DNA of 64,000 nucleotides from Mycolicibacterium moriokaense (GCF_010726085.1 NZ_AP022560.1:3286001-3350000); one strand, 5' to 3'. Positions 16,747 to 27,029 are shown, counted from the stretch's first letter. Numbers and translations are program-made. Notes: a model not told the origin generated them from the sequence alone.

Positions 16747-17541
16747 ATGGCTATCTCGCGTGCCGATGCGGTGGCGACGGTCGAGCGGTCGCCCGCGGCG
16801 TTTCGCGTGCACGACCGGCAGGCCTGGGTGGACGTGTTCACGCAGGACGCGCGCATAGAGGACCCGGTCGGCTCCGAACCCCATCGAGGGCGCGCAGCGA
16901 TCAGCCGCTTCTACGACACCTTCATCGGCCCGCGCGACATCACAATGCACCGGGACGTCGACATCGTTGCCGGCTCGACCGTCATCCGCGATCTCGAGCT
17001 CGAGGTCGTCATGAGCGGGCTGGCGATGCGGTTCCCCGCATACCTGCGCTACAACCTCGCCGCCGAGGGCGACGAGATCAACATCGCCGAGTTGTACGCG
17101 TACTGGGAGATGCCCGCGTTGATCGGCCAGCTGTTGCGCAGCGGCCCGAAAGCGGTGCCGGTCAGCATCACGCTGTCGAAGGGGCTGCTGACGAATCAGG
17201 GGGCGGTCGGTGCGCTGGGGTTTCTCGGCGGTCTGCGGGGGACCGGACCGCAAGGCAAGCGCAAGGTCGCCCAGTTCCTGGCCGATGCGCGGGCGGGCAA
17301 CGAGGTCGCGGTGCAGCGCTGGCTAGGTAAGGGGGCGTGCGTCACGAGCGGCGACGACACCCCGCTGAGCACGTCAGAGTTCCTGTCGCGCATGGCAACC
17401 GCGCGGCCCCGCAAGCTGGTCGCGTCGGGATACAGCGTGGTCGCGGGACTGGACCGCGAGGGGCGCCGCGACGTGCTCATCGTCGACGTCGCGGCCAAGC
17501 CGTTCGCCCTGCGCAGAATCCGATACTTCACCGACGACTGA
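16747..17541 (+). CDS. SnoaL-like protein, possibly two NTF2 folds
   Basis: 264 residues. An N-terminal SnoaL-like domain (about 5-135; HDRQAWVDVFTQDARIEDPVGSEPHRG, then NIAELYAYWEMP) resembles ketosteroid isomerase-type proteins. The last 95 residues (LADARAGNEVAVQRWLGKGA to RRIRYFTDD) look like a second NTF2-like fold. The linker contains a Gly-rich segment. Function unknown; possible steroid or lipid ligand. Confidence 0.72.
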   Translation: MAISRADAVATVERSPAAFRVHDRQAWVDVFTQDARIEDPVGSEPHRGRAAISRFYDTFIGPRDITMHRDVDIVAGSTVIRDLELEVVMSGLAMRFPAYLRYNLAAEGDEINIAELYAYWEMPALIGQLLRSGPKAVPVSITLSKGLLTNQGAVGALGFLGGLRGTGPQGKRKVAQFLADARAGNEVAVQRWLGKGACVTSGDDTPLSTSEFLSRMATARPRKLVASGYSVVAGLDREGRRDVLIVDVAAKPFALRRIRYFTDD

Positions 17542-17674
17542 CCAGTCAGGCCGTTTGCGCACGTCGCCGCCGGGTAACCGGTGCGCATGGAATCGCGCGA
17601 AGACGGACGTTAACTGCGGTGTTGGCCTCACTCGGCCGTGTTGAACACTGTGCGACGGCCGGACATGAGACGGT

Positions 17675-18244
17675 ATGAGCACCATGTCCGTCGACGATGA
17701 AATGACCTACGAGGAATTCGGTCGCCAGTTCTTCGAGATCGCCGTGACCGAGGAACGGGTCGGCGGCGCGATCGCGGCCATCGCGGGCGACGAATTCGAG
17801 ATGGGCCCGATGGCGCAGGGGCCCGGCAGAGTCGCCAAGGTGACCGCCAAGGTCAGGATTCTGCAGCCGCGACTGAGCCGCGAAGTCGGCGAGCACATCA
17901 CCTTCGACATCCGGATCCCGCTGGAGATCGACCTGGTGGTCGACCTGCTGATCGACAAGCCGAAGTTCATCGTGTTCGGGGAGATCAAGCTGCGTGCGAC
18001 CGCGCGCGCCGCGCCACCCCTGCTGCTGATCCTCGACGTGGAGAAACCACGCCCGTCCGACATCTCCATCCACGTCACGTCCAAGACGCTGCGCGGTGAG
18101 CTGCTGCGGATACTCGCCGGCATCGACGCCGAGATCAAGCGGTTCATCGCCGCGCACGTCGCCGGCGAGATCGACAGCCCGGCGTCGCAGAAGGCGAAGA
18201 TCATCGACGTCGCGGAGAGCATCGACGGGGCCTGGTCGGTCTAG
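17675..18244 (+). CDS. Conserved hypothetical protein
   Basis: 189 residues with a long beta-rich middle (EHITFDIRIPLEIDLVVDLLIDKPKFIVFGEIKLRA split over about 75-110) and helices at both ends. No signal peptide or catalytic motif recognised. ATG 17675 is used; a second in-frame ATG lies three codons later. Its stop overlaps the convergent SGNH gene in a CTAG. Confidence 0.7.
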   Translation: MSTMSVDDEMTYEEFGRQFFEIAVTEERVGGAIAAIAGDEFEMGPMAQGPGRVAKVTAKVRILQPRLSREVGEHITFDIRIPLEIDLVVDLLIDKPKFIVFGEIKLRATARAAPPLLLILDVEKPRPSDISIHVTSKTLRGELLRILAGIDAEIKRFIAAHVAGEIDSPASQKAKIIDVAESIDGAWSV

Positions 18245-19014
18245 CCGGCCGGCACACCCTCCAGCCGGGGACGTTTGGGGCCGCGACCGTCACCGCTGGA
18301 TCTGCCCCGGGCCTGATCCCAGAGCCACGGCAGGAACATGTTCCGCGTCCACTGCACCTGCGAGCGGACCTGCGACCGCAGCGACGGGCGTTGCGCAGGA
18401 CCGTCGGCCATCGCCCAGTCGTGGTTGCTGCCAGGCAGGCCGAGCGCTTCCGCGGCCGCGGCGGCGAACAGCTGGTGGCCCTTGTCCGATCCGTGCACCC
18501 GGTCGGCGCTCCAGGTGTCCAGCCGCGTCATCGACGGCGCGTGGTAGAGGTCGACCAGCCGAAAGCCGTTTCGCACAGCGGCATTCCGGATCTCGGCGTT
18601 GATCTGTTCGACGCGCGAAGCGATCACGCGGCCGATCGGCAGGATCTTCGCGATGTTCGGGAACGTCGTCGTCACGACGGTCGCGCCGGACGCCGCCAAC
18701 TTGTTGTGCATGTCGTCCAACTCGGCGAGGGCACTGCCGAAGTGCGGGCCGGGGCGGGTCACGTCGTTCATCCCGATGCAGACGGTGATCAGATCCGGTT
18801 CCATCGCGAGCGCCGTAGGCAGCTGCTCGTCGAGCAGATCTGCGATCCGTCGGCCACGGACGGCCAGATTGGCGTAGGTCAGGCCGGGGTGATGCGAGTG
18901 CAGCATCGCGGCGAGGCGGTCGGCGAAGCCGACGAGACCGGTCGTGTCGTCGCCGTCCCACAGTCCCTCGGTCTGGCTATCGCCGATCGCGACATATCGG
19001 GTGTACCTGGGCAC
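18241..19014 (-). CDS. SGNH/GDSL hydrolase
   Basis: 257 residues. Block I GDSQTEG with nucleophile Ser13, block II Gly region (NLAVRGRR), block III GMND, block V DRVHGSDKGH with catalytic Asp and His. No signal peptide, so probably cytoplasmic esterase or lipase. GTG start. The C-terminal tail of about 45 residues is basic (RSQVRSQVQW, RGRSSGDGRGPKRP) and unusual for the core fold. Confidence 0.88.
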   Translation of the reverse strand: MPRYTRYVAIGDSQTEGLWDGDDTTGLVGFADRLAAMLHSHHPGLTYANLAVRGRRIADLLDEQLPTALAMEPDLITVCIGMNDVTRPGPHFGSALAELDDMHNKLAASGATVVTTTFPNIAKILPIGRVIASRVEQINAEIRNAAVRNGFRLVDLYHAPSMTRLDTWSADRVHGSDKGHQLFAAAAAEALGLPGSNHDWAMADGPAQRPSLRSQVRSQVQWTRNMFLPWLWDQARGRSSGDGRGPKRPRLEGVPAG

Positions 19015-19023
19015 ACCGGAACT

Positions 19024-19971
19024 CTAACGACGAAGCGCGGCTTCGACATCCGATGCTGCGGCCTCGGCAGCGAGCTCATGGTGGCGCTGTGATACCTCGG
19101 CGCCGCCTGCACGCAGGATGTCTATCACCTCGACGACCCGACCCGAGCGGTACCCGTTGAACTTCGCGCCGACGGCCCACCACGCCAGAAGCGAGTCCAA
19201 TCCGCGGCCGGGATCGGCGCCGAGCTCGACCATCGCGGCGACCGTCGCGGGCAGCAGCATTCGCGCGGCGAGTTCGATCGGCTGCGTTCCGCTCGGCAGC
19301 GGAGCATCGATGGCCGCACCCGCCCGGACGAGGGTGCGTACGATCTCGGGGTTGACGTTGTCGGCGGTGCCGTCGATCACGTGCAGCGGGGTCGCGCCGT
19401 CGGAGTCGACGAGCGTGGGGTCGACGCCGTGGGCCAGTGCGTGGCTGAGAGCAACCGTGCGGCCCCGTCGCACGATCTCATGGAGGATCGTCGTGAATTT
19501 CTCACCGCGCGCGGACAATTCGATGCGGCGCCCCGCGTCGGCGTCCTCGTCGATAAAGGCCACCGAGTTGCCTGCGGCGGGCGAGCGCACGGCGTACCAC
19601 AGCGGGGTCGCACCGCACGGATCGAGCGGATCGGGGTCGGCGCCCATCGCCAGCAGCTCGATGACCCGGGTGTCGCCGCGAGCGGCACGCTCGAAGAGAT
19701 CCAGCACCGTCGGCTCCAGCGGTTCGGTCCAGGCCGGGCGGCCGGCCCCGAGCGCGTCCAGCACCAGCAGTGCTCCCGCGCGTCTGGTCCCGAGATCGAA
19801 CCACGGCCACGGCCCGGGACCCTTGAGCACGAATTCGTCGGCCGGGATGCGGGATTCCTCGGTGATCGTTCTGCCGGAATCCTCGTATGCCGACACGAAG
19901 GTCAGCTCGTCGCCGTCGCGCGACACGATGACCTCGGCTGGGCCCTCTTGGTAGTGCGCGATTTCGGTCAC
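19024..19971 (-). CDS. Ankyrin-repeat protein
   Basis: 315 residues. Ankyrin repeats begin around residue 90: LLAMGADPDPLDPCGATPLWYAV, ALAHGVDPTLVDSDGATPLHV (each longer motif split by short gaps), LVRAGAAIDAPLPSGTQPIELAA, ELGADPGRGLDSLLAW. The N-terminal 85 residues are a separate domain of unknown type. Repeats suggest protein binding. GTG start. Ten bases upstream of the SGNH gene on the same strand, so possibly one operon. Confidence 0.82.
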   Translation of the reverse strand: MTEIAHYQEGPAEVIVSRDGDELTFVSAYEDSGRTITEESRIPADEFVLKGPGPWPWFDLGTRRAGALLVLDALGAGRPAWTEPLEPTVLDLFERAARGDTRVIELLAMGADPDPLDPCGATPLWYAVRSPAAGNSVAFIDEDADAGRRIELSARGEKFTTILHEIVRRGRTVALSHALAHGVDPTLVDSDGATPLHVIDGTADNVNPEIVRTLVRAGAAIDAPLPSGTQPIELAARMLLPATVAAMVELGADPGRGLDSLLAWWAVGAKFNGYRSGRVVEVIDILRAGGAEVSQRHHELAAEAAASDVEAALRR

Positions 19972-20025
19972 AAGAAACGCATTGTCCCAAAGCCCGCAGC
20001 GGCGCCCGAGGACGCCCTCGATCCG

Positions 20026-20850
20026 CTACAGAAGCCGCGTCAACCGGGTCAGGTTCAACGGCACACCGGCGACGCTGAGCTGGCCGATGATGTCCTCCAC
20101 CCGGCTGCGCGGCATGTCCATCTGCCATTCCGCCACCGACGCCGACAGGTGCACCGCGTCGGGGGCGAAGGCGATGCCCGTGAGCCGCAGGCCGTGCGGC
20201 AGCTCGGGGAGGCGCACCGGATACGCCGGCGTGCGGGCGGGCAGCGTCCAGCGCGAGGTGCGGACGACCGCCACGCGCGGTCGAAGCCACAGCGTCGAGC
20301 CGTCCAGTCGTGCGTCGACCTCGAGATGGCCGAGCAGCGGGCGCCGCGCCATCCGCAGCCGCGCGACCCCGTCACTGCCGACCTCGCCGGACAATCGCGG
20401 CGCCGCCCATCGGAACAGGTCGTGCAGCGCGGTCGTCGGCACTTCGAGTGTCAGGTCGACCGGGGCGGCCACCAGGACGGGCGGCATGGTCGGTCGCATG
20501 TGCACGTTGTGCAGCACCGCCGTCGCATGCTCGAACTCGTTGCCCTGCCAGCAGATGTCGCGGGCCGCGATGCGGACGTCGTTGAGCTGTCCCACCGCCA
20601 GGGCACGCACGTCGAGCCGCGAGTCGAACTCCGTGACGGTGAGGGTGAGTTCGCCGTCGTCGAGCCGGATCGCGAGGCGACGCCCCACCACCAGCCTGCG
20701 CACCGTGGTGAACAGGGTCCGGTAGGCCATGGCCGCGCCGCTGCTCACCGGGCCGACGGCCGCGGTCGACCACAGCGACGACAGCATGTCGATCGGCCGG
20801 AACGGATCGAACCGGCGCAGCGGGCCCGTCATGTATCCAGCATCCGCCAT
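20026..20850 (-). CDS. Hypothetical beta-rich protein, perhaps LmeA/DUF2993-like
   Basis: 274 residues. Repeated short beta strands (DGELTLTVTEFDSRL, APVDLTLEVP, GHLEVDARLDG, DAVHLSASVAEW) resemble the lipid-binding beta fold of LmeA-like proteins, but no clear signal sequence is seen and the match is only by impression. The preceding 55 bases to the ankyrin gene hold nothing recognisable. Confidence 0.65.
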   Translation of the reverse strand: MADAGYMTGPLRRFDPFRPIDMLSSLWSTAAVGPVSSGAAMAYRTLFTTVRRLVVGRRLAIRLDDGELTLTVTEFDSRLDVRALAVGQLNDVRIAARDICWQGNEFEHATAVLHNVHMRPTMPPVLVAAPVDLTLEVPTTALHDLFRWAAPRLSGEVGSDGVARLRMARRPLLGHLEVDARLDGSTLWLRPRVAVVRTSRWTLPARTPAYPVRLPELPHGLRLTGIAFAPDAVHLSASVAEWQMDMPRSRVEDIIGQLSVAGVPLNLTRLTRLL

Positions 20851-21036
20851 CGGGGCGACGGAACGAACCGGAATGGAACCCGTCCGCGCGAATCATGATC
20901 ATTTCCAAGGGCCGTCGGTTGTAACCGTATGCAGAGAATTCGGCCGCAATCGCGCCATGGCGTTACAACCGGCGAGGTGGACTAGACCCGCAATGCGGCG
21001 CGAGGGCGTCGCCGCGCCTTCCGTATGGTGGAGACG

Positions 21037-22356
21037 ATGACTTCCGTGGTGGTCGTCGGCAGCGGGTTCACCGGCTTCGAATGTGCCCGTCAGCTGGCGC
21101 GAAAGATGCGCAGACAGTCAAAAGCGGGGGCTTCGGTCGATATCTCGATCATCTCGCCCGTCGATTACATGCTCTACACGCCGTTGCTGCCCGATGTGGC
21201 CGGTGGCCTGGTGGACGCCCGGTTCGTCGCGATCCCACTGGCCAACGCGCTGCGGGGCGTGCAGGCGATCCGCGGCCGGGTCGACGAGGTGGACTTCGAC
21301 GGCCACACGGTGACGTTCACCGACCCCGAAGAGCGGGTCCGGACCCTGGCGTGGGACCGGCTGGTGCTGACGCCGGGCTCGGTCACCCGGCTGTTCGACA
21401 TTCCCGGGCTCGCCGAGCATGCGCGGGGCCTCAAGTCGACAGCCGAGGCGCTGTACCTGCGTGATCACGTGCTCGAACAACTCGAGCTGGCCGATGTCGA
21501 CGACGATCCGGGCCGTCGGGCGGCACGCCGCACAGTCGTGGTGGTCGGCGCCTCCTACTCGGGCACCGAGCTGGCCGTACAGCTGCGCGCGCTCGCCGAC
21601 TCCGCGGCCAGGCAGATGGGTTTCGACGCCTCGGAGGTGAAGTTCATCCTGCTGGACCTGGCCGAGCAGGTGATGCCCGAAGTCGGCGAGAAGCTCGGTG
21701 CCGCCGCACAGCGGGTGCTCAAATCGCGTGGCATCGATGTCCGGCTCGGTGTCACGCTGGCCGAAGTGCACCCCGAACATGTTGTGCTCAGCGATGGCTC
21801 GTTGATCCGCACGCATACCGTCGCATGGGTCACCGGGGTCACGGGCGCACCCCTGATCGAGAAGCTCGGCCTGCCCACCGAGCGGGGACGGCTGAAGGTG
21901 ACCACGGAACTGCAGGTGCCCGGCCATCCCGATGTGTTCGCAGCGGGGGACGCGGCGGCCGTGCCGGATGTGACGCAGCCGGGCAAGATCACCCCGCCCA
22001 CGGCGCAGCACGCCACGCGGCAGGGAAAAGCGTTGGCGCGCAACGTCGCCGCGAGCCTGGGCTACGGCAAGGCCAAGCCCTACAAGCACCGCAACATGGG
22101 CCTGGTTGTCGATCTCGGGCCGCGCTACGCGGTGGCCAACCCGCTCAACGTGCAGTTGTCGGGCTTGCCCGCGAAGGCCGTCACCCGGGCCTACCACATC
22201 TACGCGATCCCTCGGTTCGTGAACAGGTGGGCGGTGTCGCTGGCGTATCTGACCGATCTGTTCTTCGACCGGTCGGTCGTCTCGTTCGGGCTCTCCACGC
22301 AGGAGGATGCGCGGTTCTCCGCCAGCGAGGGCATCCCGATGCCCAAACCGGACTGA
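21037..22356 (+). CDS. NDH-2-like FAD/NAD(P) oxidoreductase (Rv1812c-like)
   Basis: 439 residues. N-terminal FAD motif VVVGSGFTGFECAR, active region YTPLLPDVAGG, NAD(P) motif VVVVGASYSGTELA, and late FAD motif VFAAGDAA. The C-terminal part has an amphipathic/membrane-binding stretch (RFVNRWAVSLAYLTDLFF) as in type II NADH dehydrogenases. Likely quinone or other acceptor reduction at the membrane. ATG 21037 chosen for GGAG five bases upstream; ATG at 21025 is less supported. The 186 bases before it hold no recognised element. Confidence 0.87.
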   Translation: MTSVVVVGSGFTGFECARQLARKMRRQSKAGASVDISIISPVDYMLYTPLLPDVAGGLVDARFVAIPLANALRGVQAIRGRVDEVDFDGHTVTFTDPEERVRTLAWDRLVLTPGSVTRLFDIPGLAEHARGLKSTAEALYLRDHVLEQLELADVDDDPGRRAARRTVVVVGASYSGTELAVQLRALADSAARQMGFDASEVKFILLDLAEQVMPEVGEKLGAAAQRVLKSRGIDVRLGVTLAEVHPEHVVLSDGSLIRTHTVAWVTGVTGAPLIEKLGLPTERGRLKVTTELQVPGHPDVFAAGDAAAVPDVTQPGKITPPTAQHATRQGKALARNVAASLGYGKAKPYKHRNMGLVVDLGPRYAVANPLNVQLSGLPAKAVTRAYHIYAIPRFVNRWAVSLAYLTDLFFDRSVVSFGLSTQEDARFSASEGIPMPKPD

Positions 22357-22389
22357 TTGGATTCGCGGGCAGCGGGAACGCTAGGCGGT

Positions 22390-22581
22390 ATGGCTACATA
22401 TCGCGTGTTGAATCCCCAGGGTGACGTCGTCGACAGCAAGGACATCGAGAGCGCCGGCGACGCGCATGCCTGGTTCGTCGACCAGAAAGCCGATCCGGAG
22501 CTCGGATGGCGCATGGAGGTCAAGACCGACGACGGCGAGTGGGCCTTCTTCGACAGCAGTGAGGGCGACCGCAAGTACTAG
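22390..22581 (+). CDS. Small conserved protein
   Basis: 63 residues (MATYRVLNPQGD to SSEGDRKY), acidic, one small beta-alpha-beta-like unit. Unknown function. GGCGGT precedes the ATG. It sits between the NDH-2-like gene and the NUDIX gene on the same strand. Confidence 0.65.
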   Translation: MATYRVLNPQGDVVDSKDIESAGDAHAWFVDQKADPELGWRMEVKTDDGEWAFFDSSEGDRKY

Positions 22582-22596
22582 GTCTAGGGTGACGCG

Positions 22597-23082
22597 GTGC
22601 CCAAACTCAGTGCGGGTCTGCTGCTGTACCGCATCGTCGACGGCGAACTCCAGGTCCTGATCGGCCACCCGGGCGGACCGTTCTGGGCGCGCAAGGACGA
22701 CGGCGCCTGGTCGATCCCCAAGGGCGAGTACACCGAGGGTGAGGATCCCTGGGTGGCCGCGCGGCGCGAGTTCCAGGAGGAACTGGGCAAGCCGGCCCCC
22801 GACGGTCCACGCATCGAGTTCTTGCCGCTGAAACAGCCCAGCGGCAAGGTGATCACCGCGTTCGCGGTGCGCGGCGACCTCGACCTCGACGGCACGTTCT
22901 CGAACACGTTCGAAATGGAATGGCCGAAGGGATCGGGACAGATCAGGGAGTTTCCCGAAATCGACCGCGTGGGTTGGTTTTCCGTGGCGCAGGCTCGGTC
23001 GAAGCTGTTGAAAGGTCAGCGGCCGCTGCTCGACCGTCTGGTTTCGGCGGTCGGAGACGACGTACAGGATGGGTCTCGATAG
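22597..23082 (+). CDS. NUDIX hydrolase
   Basis: 161 residues. The Nudix box runs G-EYTEG-E...REFQEELG (about 48-70), with the metal-binding Glu residues in place. Hydrolyses a nucleoside diphosphate linked to another group; the substrate is unknown. GTG start (PKLSAGLLLYR). Its last 140 bases overlap the end of a convergent SnoaL gene. Confidence 0.88.
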   Translation: MPKLSAGLLLYRIVDGELQVLIGHPGGPFWARKDDGAWSIPKGEYTEGEDPWVAARREFQEELGKPAPDGPRIEFLPLKQPSGKVITAFAVRGDLDLDGTFSNTFEMEWPKGSGQIREFPEIDRVGWFSVAQARSKLLKGQRPLLDRLVSAVGDDVQDGSR

Positions 23083-23503
23083 CGTTGATGGTCAGCGCTC
23101 GACCGTGGAACCGCCAGCCCGCAGGAGTCCGCAGGTATTCGTCGTCGTAGCGCAGATGCCAGACCACATCGGTGATCTGGTCGTCGGCGATCGTCCAGTG
23201 ATGGGCGATGCAGGTGATCCGGCCCAGCGCGTAATCGACGCTGTCACCGGGCGCGTACACCTCGCCGACGATCGCATGTTCGGTGCGGGTAACCGACGCC
23301 AGCGCCGCCATCGCGGCCCGGACACCGTCGCGGCCGTGATGGCTGCGCACCGGCTCCAGCGACCGCGGTGGATCCGGCAGGCGCAGTTCGGCTGTGGCAG
23401 TGAACAACTCGACCACGTCGTCGAAGCGACGGTCGTCCACTGCCGACGCATAGAGGTGTACCAGGTCGGCGACCGCCAGCCGGTCCGATGTGCGCAGGCT
23501 CAT
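22943..23503 (-). CDS. SnoaL/NTF2-fold protein
   Basis: 186 residues. Domain at about 5-140 ([47 protein letters not shown]). The last 45 residues ([15 protein letters not shown] to RFRETP) are disordered and encoded antisense to the NUDIX gene, so the overlap could have arisen by loss of the original stop. The start overlaps the kinase stop by ATGA: one operon with pknF. Ligand or reaction unknown. Confidence 0.78.
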   Translation of the reverse strand: MSLRTSDRLAVADLVHLYASAVDDRRFDDVVELFTATAELRLPDPPRSLEPVRSHHGRDGVRAAMAALASVTRTEHAIVGEVYAPGDSVDYALGRITCIAHHWTIADDQITDVVWHLRYDDEYLRTPAGWRFHGRALTINAIETHPVRRLRPPKPDGRAAAADLSTASTEPAPRKTNPRGRFRETP

Positions 23504-24960
23504 GGCAGCGGGGGCAAGCCGTTGCTCTCCCGGATGTCATTTCGGCATTCGTGGCGAGTCTGCCCGGTCTGCTGCATGCACAACCGCACGGGGTTCTCCT
23601 CGGCGAACGGCAGCGGTGCGTCCGTCGGGGCTGGAGTCACGGTGGGACTCACATCTCCTTGCGTGAGTGACCACACCGAAGCGCCGCTCGGCTGCAGCGT
23701 GGAGCAGTAGGCGGTCGAGCCGTCGGCCGTCGTGCCGGTGCTCCCGACGGGGGAGCAGTTCGCACCGATCACCACGGCGGCGGGGGCAGCCGATGTCGTC
23801 GTGCTGGCGGTCGGCGTGTCCGTCTCGGTATCCGTCGGAGTAGGTGACTCGGTTGTGGTCGTCGGCGACGGTGGCGGTTCGGGCGGCGGGGGCAGCGGTG
23901 TGAACGTCGGCCGGGTTGAGGTGGCCGTCGTCGTGGTCGTGGCCGCAGCGGGACGTTCGTCGGCGCGCTGTGCCTCGAAGATCGCAGCGGCTACCGCCGC
24001 CACCAGCAGGACGGCCAGGATCGCGGGAACGAGGACCCCCGCACGCAGCAGGGAACGCCGAGGGGCATCCGGCGGCACCGCCGCGGCGGCGAGGCGGGTG
24101 CCGTCATCACCGGGAGGGGCCGATCCGAGCTGGTGGGACAGCGCCCGTGCGAAATCGGCGCAGCGCTCGAAACGGTCGGCCGGGTTCTTCGCCAACGCCT
24201 TGGCGAGGACCGGATCGAGCCCGGCGAGCTCCGGTCGCTGGTCGGCGATGGTGGGCGGCGACGCGGACAGGTGTTGGCTGATGACGACCGCGGGGTTCGA
24301 ATGCTGAAACGGCGGCCGGCCGGTCAGCAGGTGAAACGCGGTGGCCGCCAACGCATATTGATCGGCCCGACCGTCGAGGCGCTCGCCCATCAACTGCTCG
24401 GGCGCGGCGTAGGACACCGTGCCGACCGTCATGTTCGTCGCCGTCAGCCCGCTGATGTCGTTCACCCAGCGGGCGATTCCGAAGTCCGCCAGCAGAATTC
24501 GCTGATCGCCGGACTCGGGATAGGCGAGCAGTATGTTGGCGGGCTTGACGTCGCGGTGCAACAGGTTGCGCTGGTGCGCGTAGTCCAGGGCGTCGGCCAC
24601 GGCGGTGATGATCTCGGCGACCTCGTGCTTGGCCATGCCGTCGGGATAACGCTCGCGGAGCAGGCGGGCGGCGTCGGTGCCCTCGACGTAGTCCATCGAG
24701 ATCCACAGCTGCCCGTTGAACTCGCCGCGATCGTGGACGCCGACGATGTGCGGATGCCACAGCGTGGCGGCGATGTCCGCCTCGCGGTCGAAGCGCTCGC
24801 GGTATTCGCGGTCGACGGACACCGAGGCGGGCAGCACCTTCAGCGCGTCGCGGCGCGGCAACCGAGGGTGTTGCGCGAGGTAGACCTCGCCCATGCCGCC
24901 GGCGCCGAGCAGACGCACGATGGTGTAACCCGCGAACGTCGCACCATCAGCCAACGGCAT
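23500..24960 (-). CDS. pknF: Transmembrane Ser/Thr protein kinase, PknF-like
   Basis: 486 residues. Kinase domain 1-275: Gly loop [13 protein letters not shown], Lys41 in DALKVL, catalytic [11 protein letters not shown] (LADFGIARW), and activation loop with [18 protein letters not shown] single membrane helix follows (about 305-330), then a Thr/Pro-rich linker and an extracytoplasmic domain with four Cys ([30 protein letters not shown]) very like PknF. The neighbour is a SnoaL gene and not the ABC exporter Rv1747 found next to pknF in M. tuberculosis, so orthology is not certain. Confidence 0.9.
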   Translation of the reverse strand: MPLADGATFAGYTIVRLLGAGGMGEVYLAQHPRLPRRDALKVLPASVSVDREYRERFDREADIAATLWHPHIVGVHDRGEFNGQLWISMDYVEGTDAARLLRERYPDGMAKHEVAEIITAVADALDYAHQRNLLHRDVKPANILLAYPESGDQRILLADFGIARWVNDISGLTATNMTVGTVSYAAPEQLMGERLDGRADQYALAATAFHLLTGRPPFQHSNPAVVISQHLSASPPTIADQRPELAGLDPVLAKALAKNPADRFERCADFARALSHQLGSAPPGDDGTRLAAAAVPPDAPRRSLLRAGVLVPAILAVLLVAAVAAAIFEAQRADERPAAATTTTTATSTRPTFTPLPPPPEPPPSPTTTTESPTPTDTETDTPTASTTTSAAPAAVVIGANCSPVGSTGTTADGSTAYCSTLQPSGASVWSLTQGDVSPTVTPAPTDAPLPFAEENPVRLCMQQTGQTRHECRNDIRESNGLPPLP

Positions 24961-24982
24961 GGGCGAATAGTACGAGATGCGG

Positions 24983-26092
24983 TTACAGGTCGAGCGTCAG
25001 ACTGGAACCGTTGGCGGCGCGGGAGACGCAGACCAGCATCATCCGGTTCGCGTGCTCGGGTTCGGTGAGCAGCGTGTCCCGATGGTCGACGTCTCCCTCG
25101 AGGACCCGCGTCCGGCAGGTTCCGCAGAAGCCCTGCCGACACGAGTACGGGGCGTCCACGCCGGCCCGGTTCAACGCTGCGAGCAGGGTCTCCTCGGCGC
25201 CGACACGGATCTGCTGCCCGGTCGACGCGACCGTGACGGCGAACTCCTCGCCGTCCACCACGGGTGGTGCGGCGAACCGCTCGAAGTGCAGTTCGACCTT
25301 GCCGCGGCCCGCGAGTTCCGACCGGATGGCCGTGAGCATGGGCGCGGGCCCGCACGCATAGACCGCGGTGCCGTCGGGGCAGTCGCCGAGCAGTTCGGCG
25401 GCCGTCGGCAGCCCGTTGACGTCATCGGTACGCACGCGCACCCGTTCGCCGTACCGTGCGAGTTCGTCGAGGAACGGCAGGCTGTCGCGGGTACGACCGG
25501 CGTACACCATCGTCCAGTCGACGCCGACGCGTTCGGCGAGCGCCAGCATCGGCAGGATCGGGGTGATCCCGATGCCTCCGGCGATGAACCGGAACCGCGT
25601 GGTCGGTGAGCCGTAGCCGGGGACGGTCAGCGGAAACGCGTTGCGCGGACCCTGCGTCGTGACCGTCGCCCCGGGGTGCAGTGCGTCGTGCACCTCGATG
25701 GAACCGCCGCCGCCGTCGGGAATCCTGCGCACCGCGATGCGGTATTCGTCGGAGCGCTGCGGGTCGCCGCACAGGGAGTACTGACGCAGCCGGCCACTGG
25801 GCAGGTGCACATCGATGTGCGCGCCGGGATGCCAGCCCGGCAGCGGTCGACCGTCCGCGGCGGCGAACCTCAGCGCCACCACGTTCTCGTCGTGGGCCAC
25901 GGTCTGCCGGTCGATGACACGCAGCAACCGGGTGCGGTCGGTCGGCGAGGGCGGGGTGGCGCGCCTGACGAGATCCGCCAGCGCGTCCACCCCGGAGATC
26001 ACCGCGCCGGCGATGCCGATGACCACGTCACGACGGTGCGGCCGGAACGGGTTGCGCGGCAGCTGCCGGTAGCGGTCGCGTAGCCCCATCAC
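24983..26092 (-). CDS. Ferredoxin reductase with C-terminal plant-type [2Fe-2S]
   Basis: 369 residues. N-terminal hydrophobic/basic lead (about 1-45), FMN or FAD-binding barrel (RQYSLCGDP), NAD-binding domain ([14 protein letters not shown]), and a C-terminal [2Fe-2S] domain with CRQGFCGTC and LVC. Phthalate-dioxygenase-reductase layout; delivers electrons to an oxygenase or di-iron enzyme. Ten bases downstream of the PF10118 gene, so the likely partner is that protein. It could in principle serve the Rieske oxygenase of the left cluster, which lacks a reductase. Confidence 0.9.
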   Translation of the reverse strand: MMGLRDRYRQLPRNPFRPHRRDVVIGIAGAVISGVDALADLVRRATPPSPTDRTRLLRVIDRQTVAHDENVVALRFAAADGRPLPGWHPGAHIDVHLPSGRLRQYSLCGDPQRSDEYRIAVRRIPDGGGGSIEVHDALHPGATVTTQGPRNAFPLTVPGYGSPTTRFRFIAGGIGITPILPMLALAERVGVDWTMVYAGRTRDSLPFLDELARYGERVRVRTDDVNGLPTAAELLGDCPDGTAVYACGPAPMLTAIRSELAGRGKVELHFERFAAPPVVDGEEFAVTVASTGQQIRVGAEETLLAALNRAGVDAPYSCRQGFCGTCRTRVLEGDVDHRDTLLTEPEHANRMMLVCVSRAANGSSLTLDL

Positions 26093-26102
26093 GGCGGCCC
26101 CA

Positions 26103-27029
26103 TCAAAGGTGCGCCGCGCGGGCCGCGGGGGAGGTGGCCAGATAGGCGACGGCCTGCGCGGTGGAGCCCATCTGCTCCGGTGTGTAGCTCGGCCGGAAGT
26201 ACGTCAGGGTCTGCGCTCCGAACAGCACGCGAAACTTGGGCAGCAGCCCGAGCTTGGAGTCGCGCATCCGCAGCCGCTGCATCTTCCAGAACGTCATGTC
26301 GCTGTTGGGGTCGGACTTGAACAGGTACCGCGTGCCGCGTTGGAAGAACACCCATATCGCCGCCGCGGCGAGCATCATCGCCTTGATGCGGTCGGCATAG
26401 CTGTCGTGGAAGTACACCGCGACGTCGTGGGCGACGCTGCGGTGCTCGACCTCTTCGCTGCCGTGCCAGCGAAACAGGTCGACCATGGTCGGGTGGGCGC
26501 CGTGCTCGTCCCATGTGGCATTGAGCGCATGGTCGCCGAGCACCGCGGTGTAGTGCTCGATCGCCGCGATCAGCCACAGCCGGTTGCACAGGTTGTTCAG
26601 CCGCCGCTTCGGATTGCCCGAAGTCGTTGGCGCCAGCACCTTTCCGAAGATGTACTCGACTATCTCCAGGATGGGCGTCGGGTCGACGCCGTTGCCGATC
26701 AGGAAATCGCGGATGACTTCGTCGTGCGCGGCGGCGTGGGTGGCCTCCTGGCCGATGAAGCCCCGCATGTCCTCGGCGAGCCTGGGGTCCTGCACCAACG
26801 GCAAGGCCTCGTTGAACGCCTGGACGAACCAGTGTTCGGCGGTGGGCAACACGATGTTGAAGAGGTTGATCATCGTGGACGCGACGGGGTGCCCGGGAAC
26901 CCACTCCAGCGGGATACCGGTGAGATCGAAGTGCACCTTGCGGGCCTGGATCTGCACGGGCCCCGGATCGATCTCCGAGACGAAACGTCGGGGGCGTAAC
27001 GCGCCCTGCCGAGCAGGGGATGCTGCCAT
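26103..27029 (-). CDS. Metal-dependent hydrolase, PF10118 family
   Basis: 308 residues, mostly helical, with His/Glu-rich motifs typical of a di-metal site: HWFVQAFNEALP, GQEATHAAAHDEV, AIEHYTAV, GSEEVEHRSVAHDV. ATG of MAASPARQG chosen since AGGAG lies seven bases upstream. Cotranscription with a PDR-type reductase suggests an oxygenase-like di-iron role; activity is not established. Confidence 0.82.
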   Translation of the reverse strand: MAASPARQGALRPRRFVSEIDPGPVQIQARKVHFDLTGIPLEWVPGHPVASTMINLFNIVLPTAEHWFVQAFNEALPLVQDPRLAEDMRGFIGQEATHAAAHDEVIRDFLIGNGVDPTPILEIVEYIFGKVLAPTTSGNPKRRLNNLCNRLWLIAAIEHYTAVLGDHALNATWDEHGAHPTMVDLFRWHGSEEVEHRSVAHDVAVYFHDSYADRIKAMMLAAAAIWVFFQRGTRYLFKSDPNSDMTFWKMQRLRMRDSKLGLLPKFRVLFGAQTLTYFRPSYTPEQMGSTAQAVAYLATSPAARAAHL

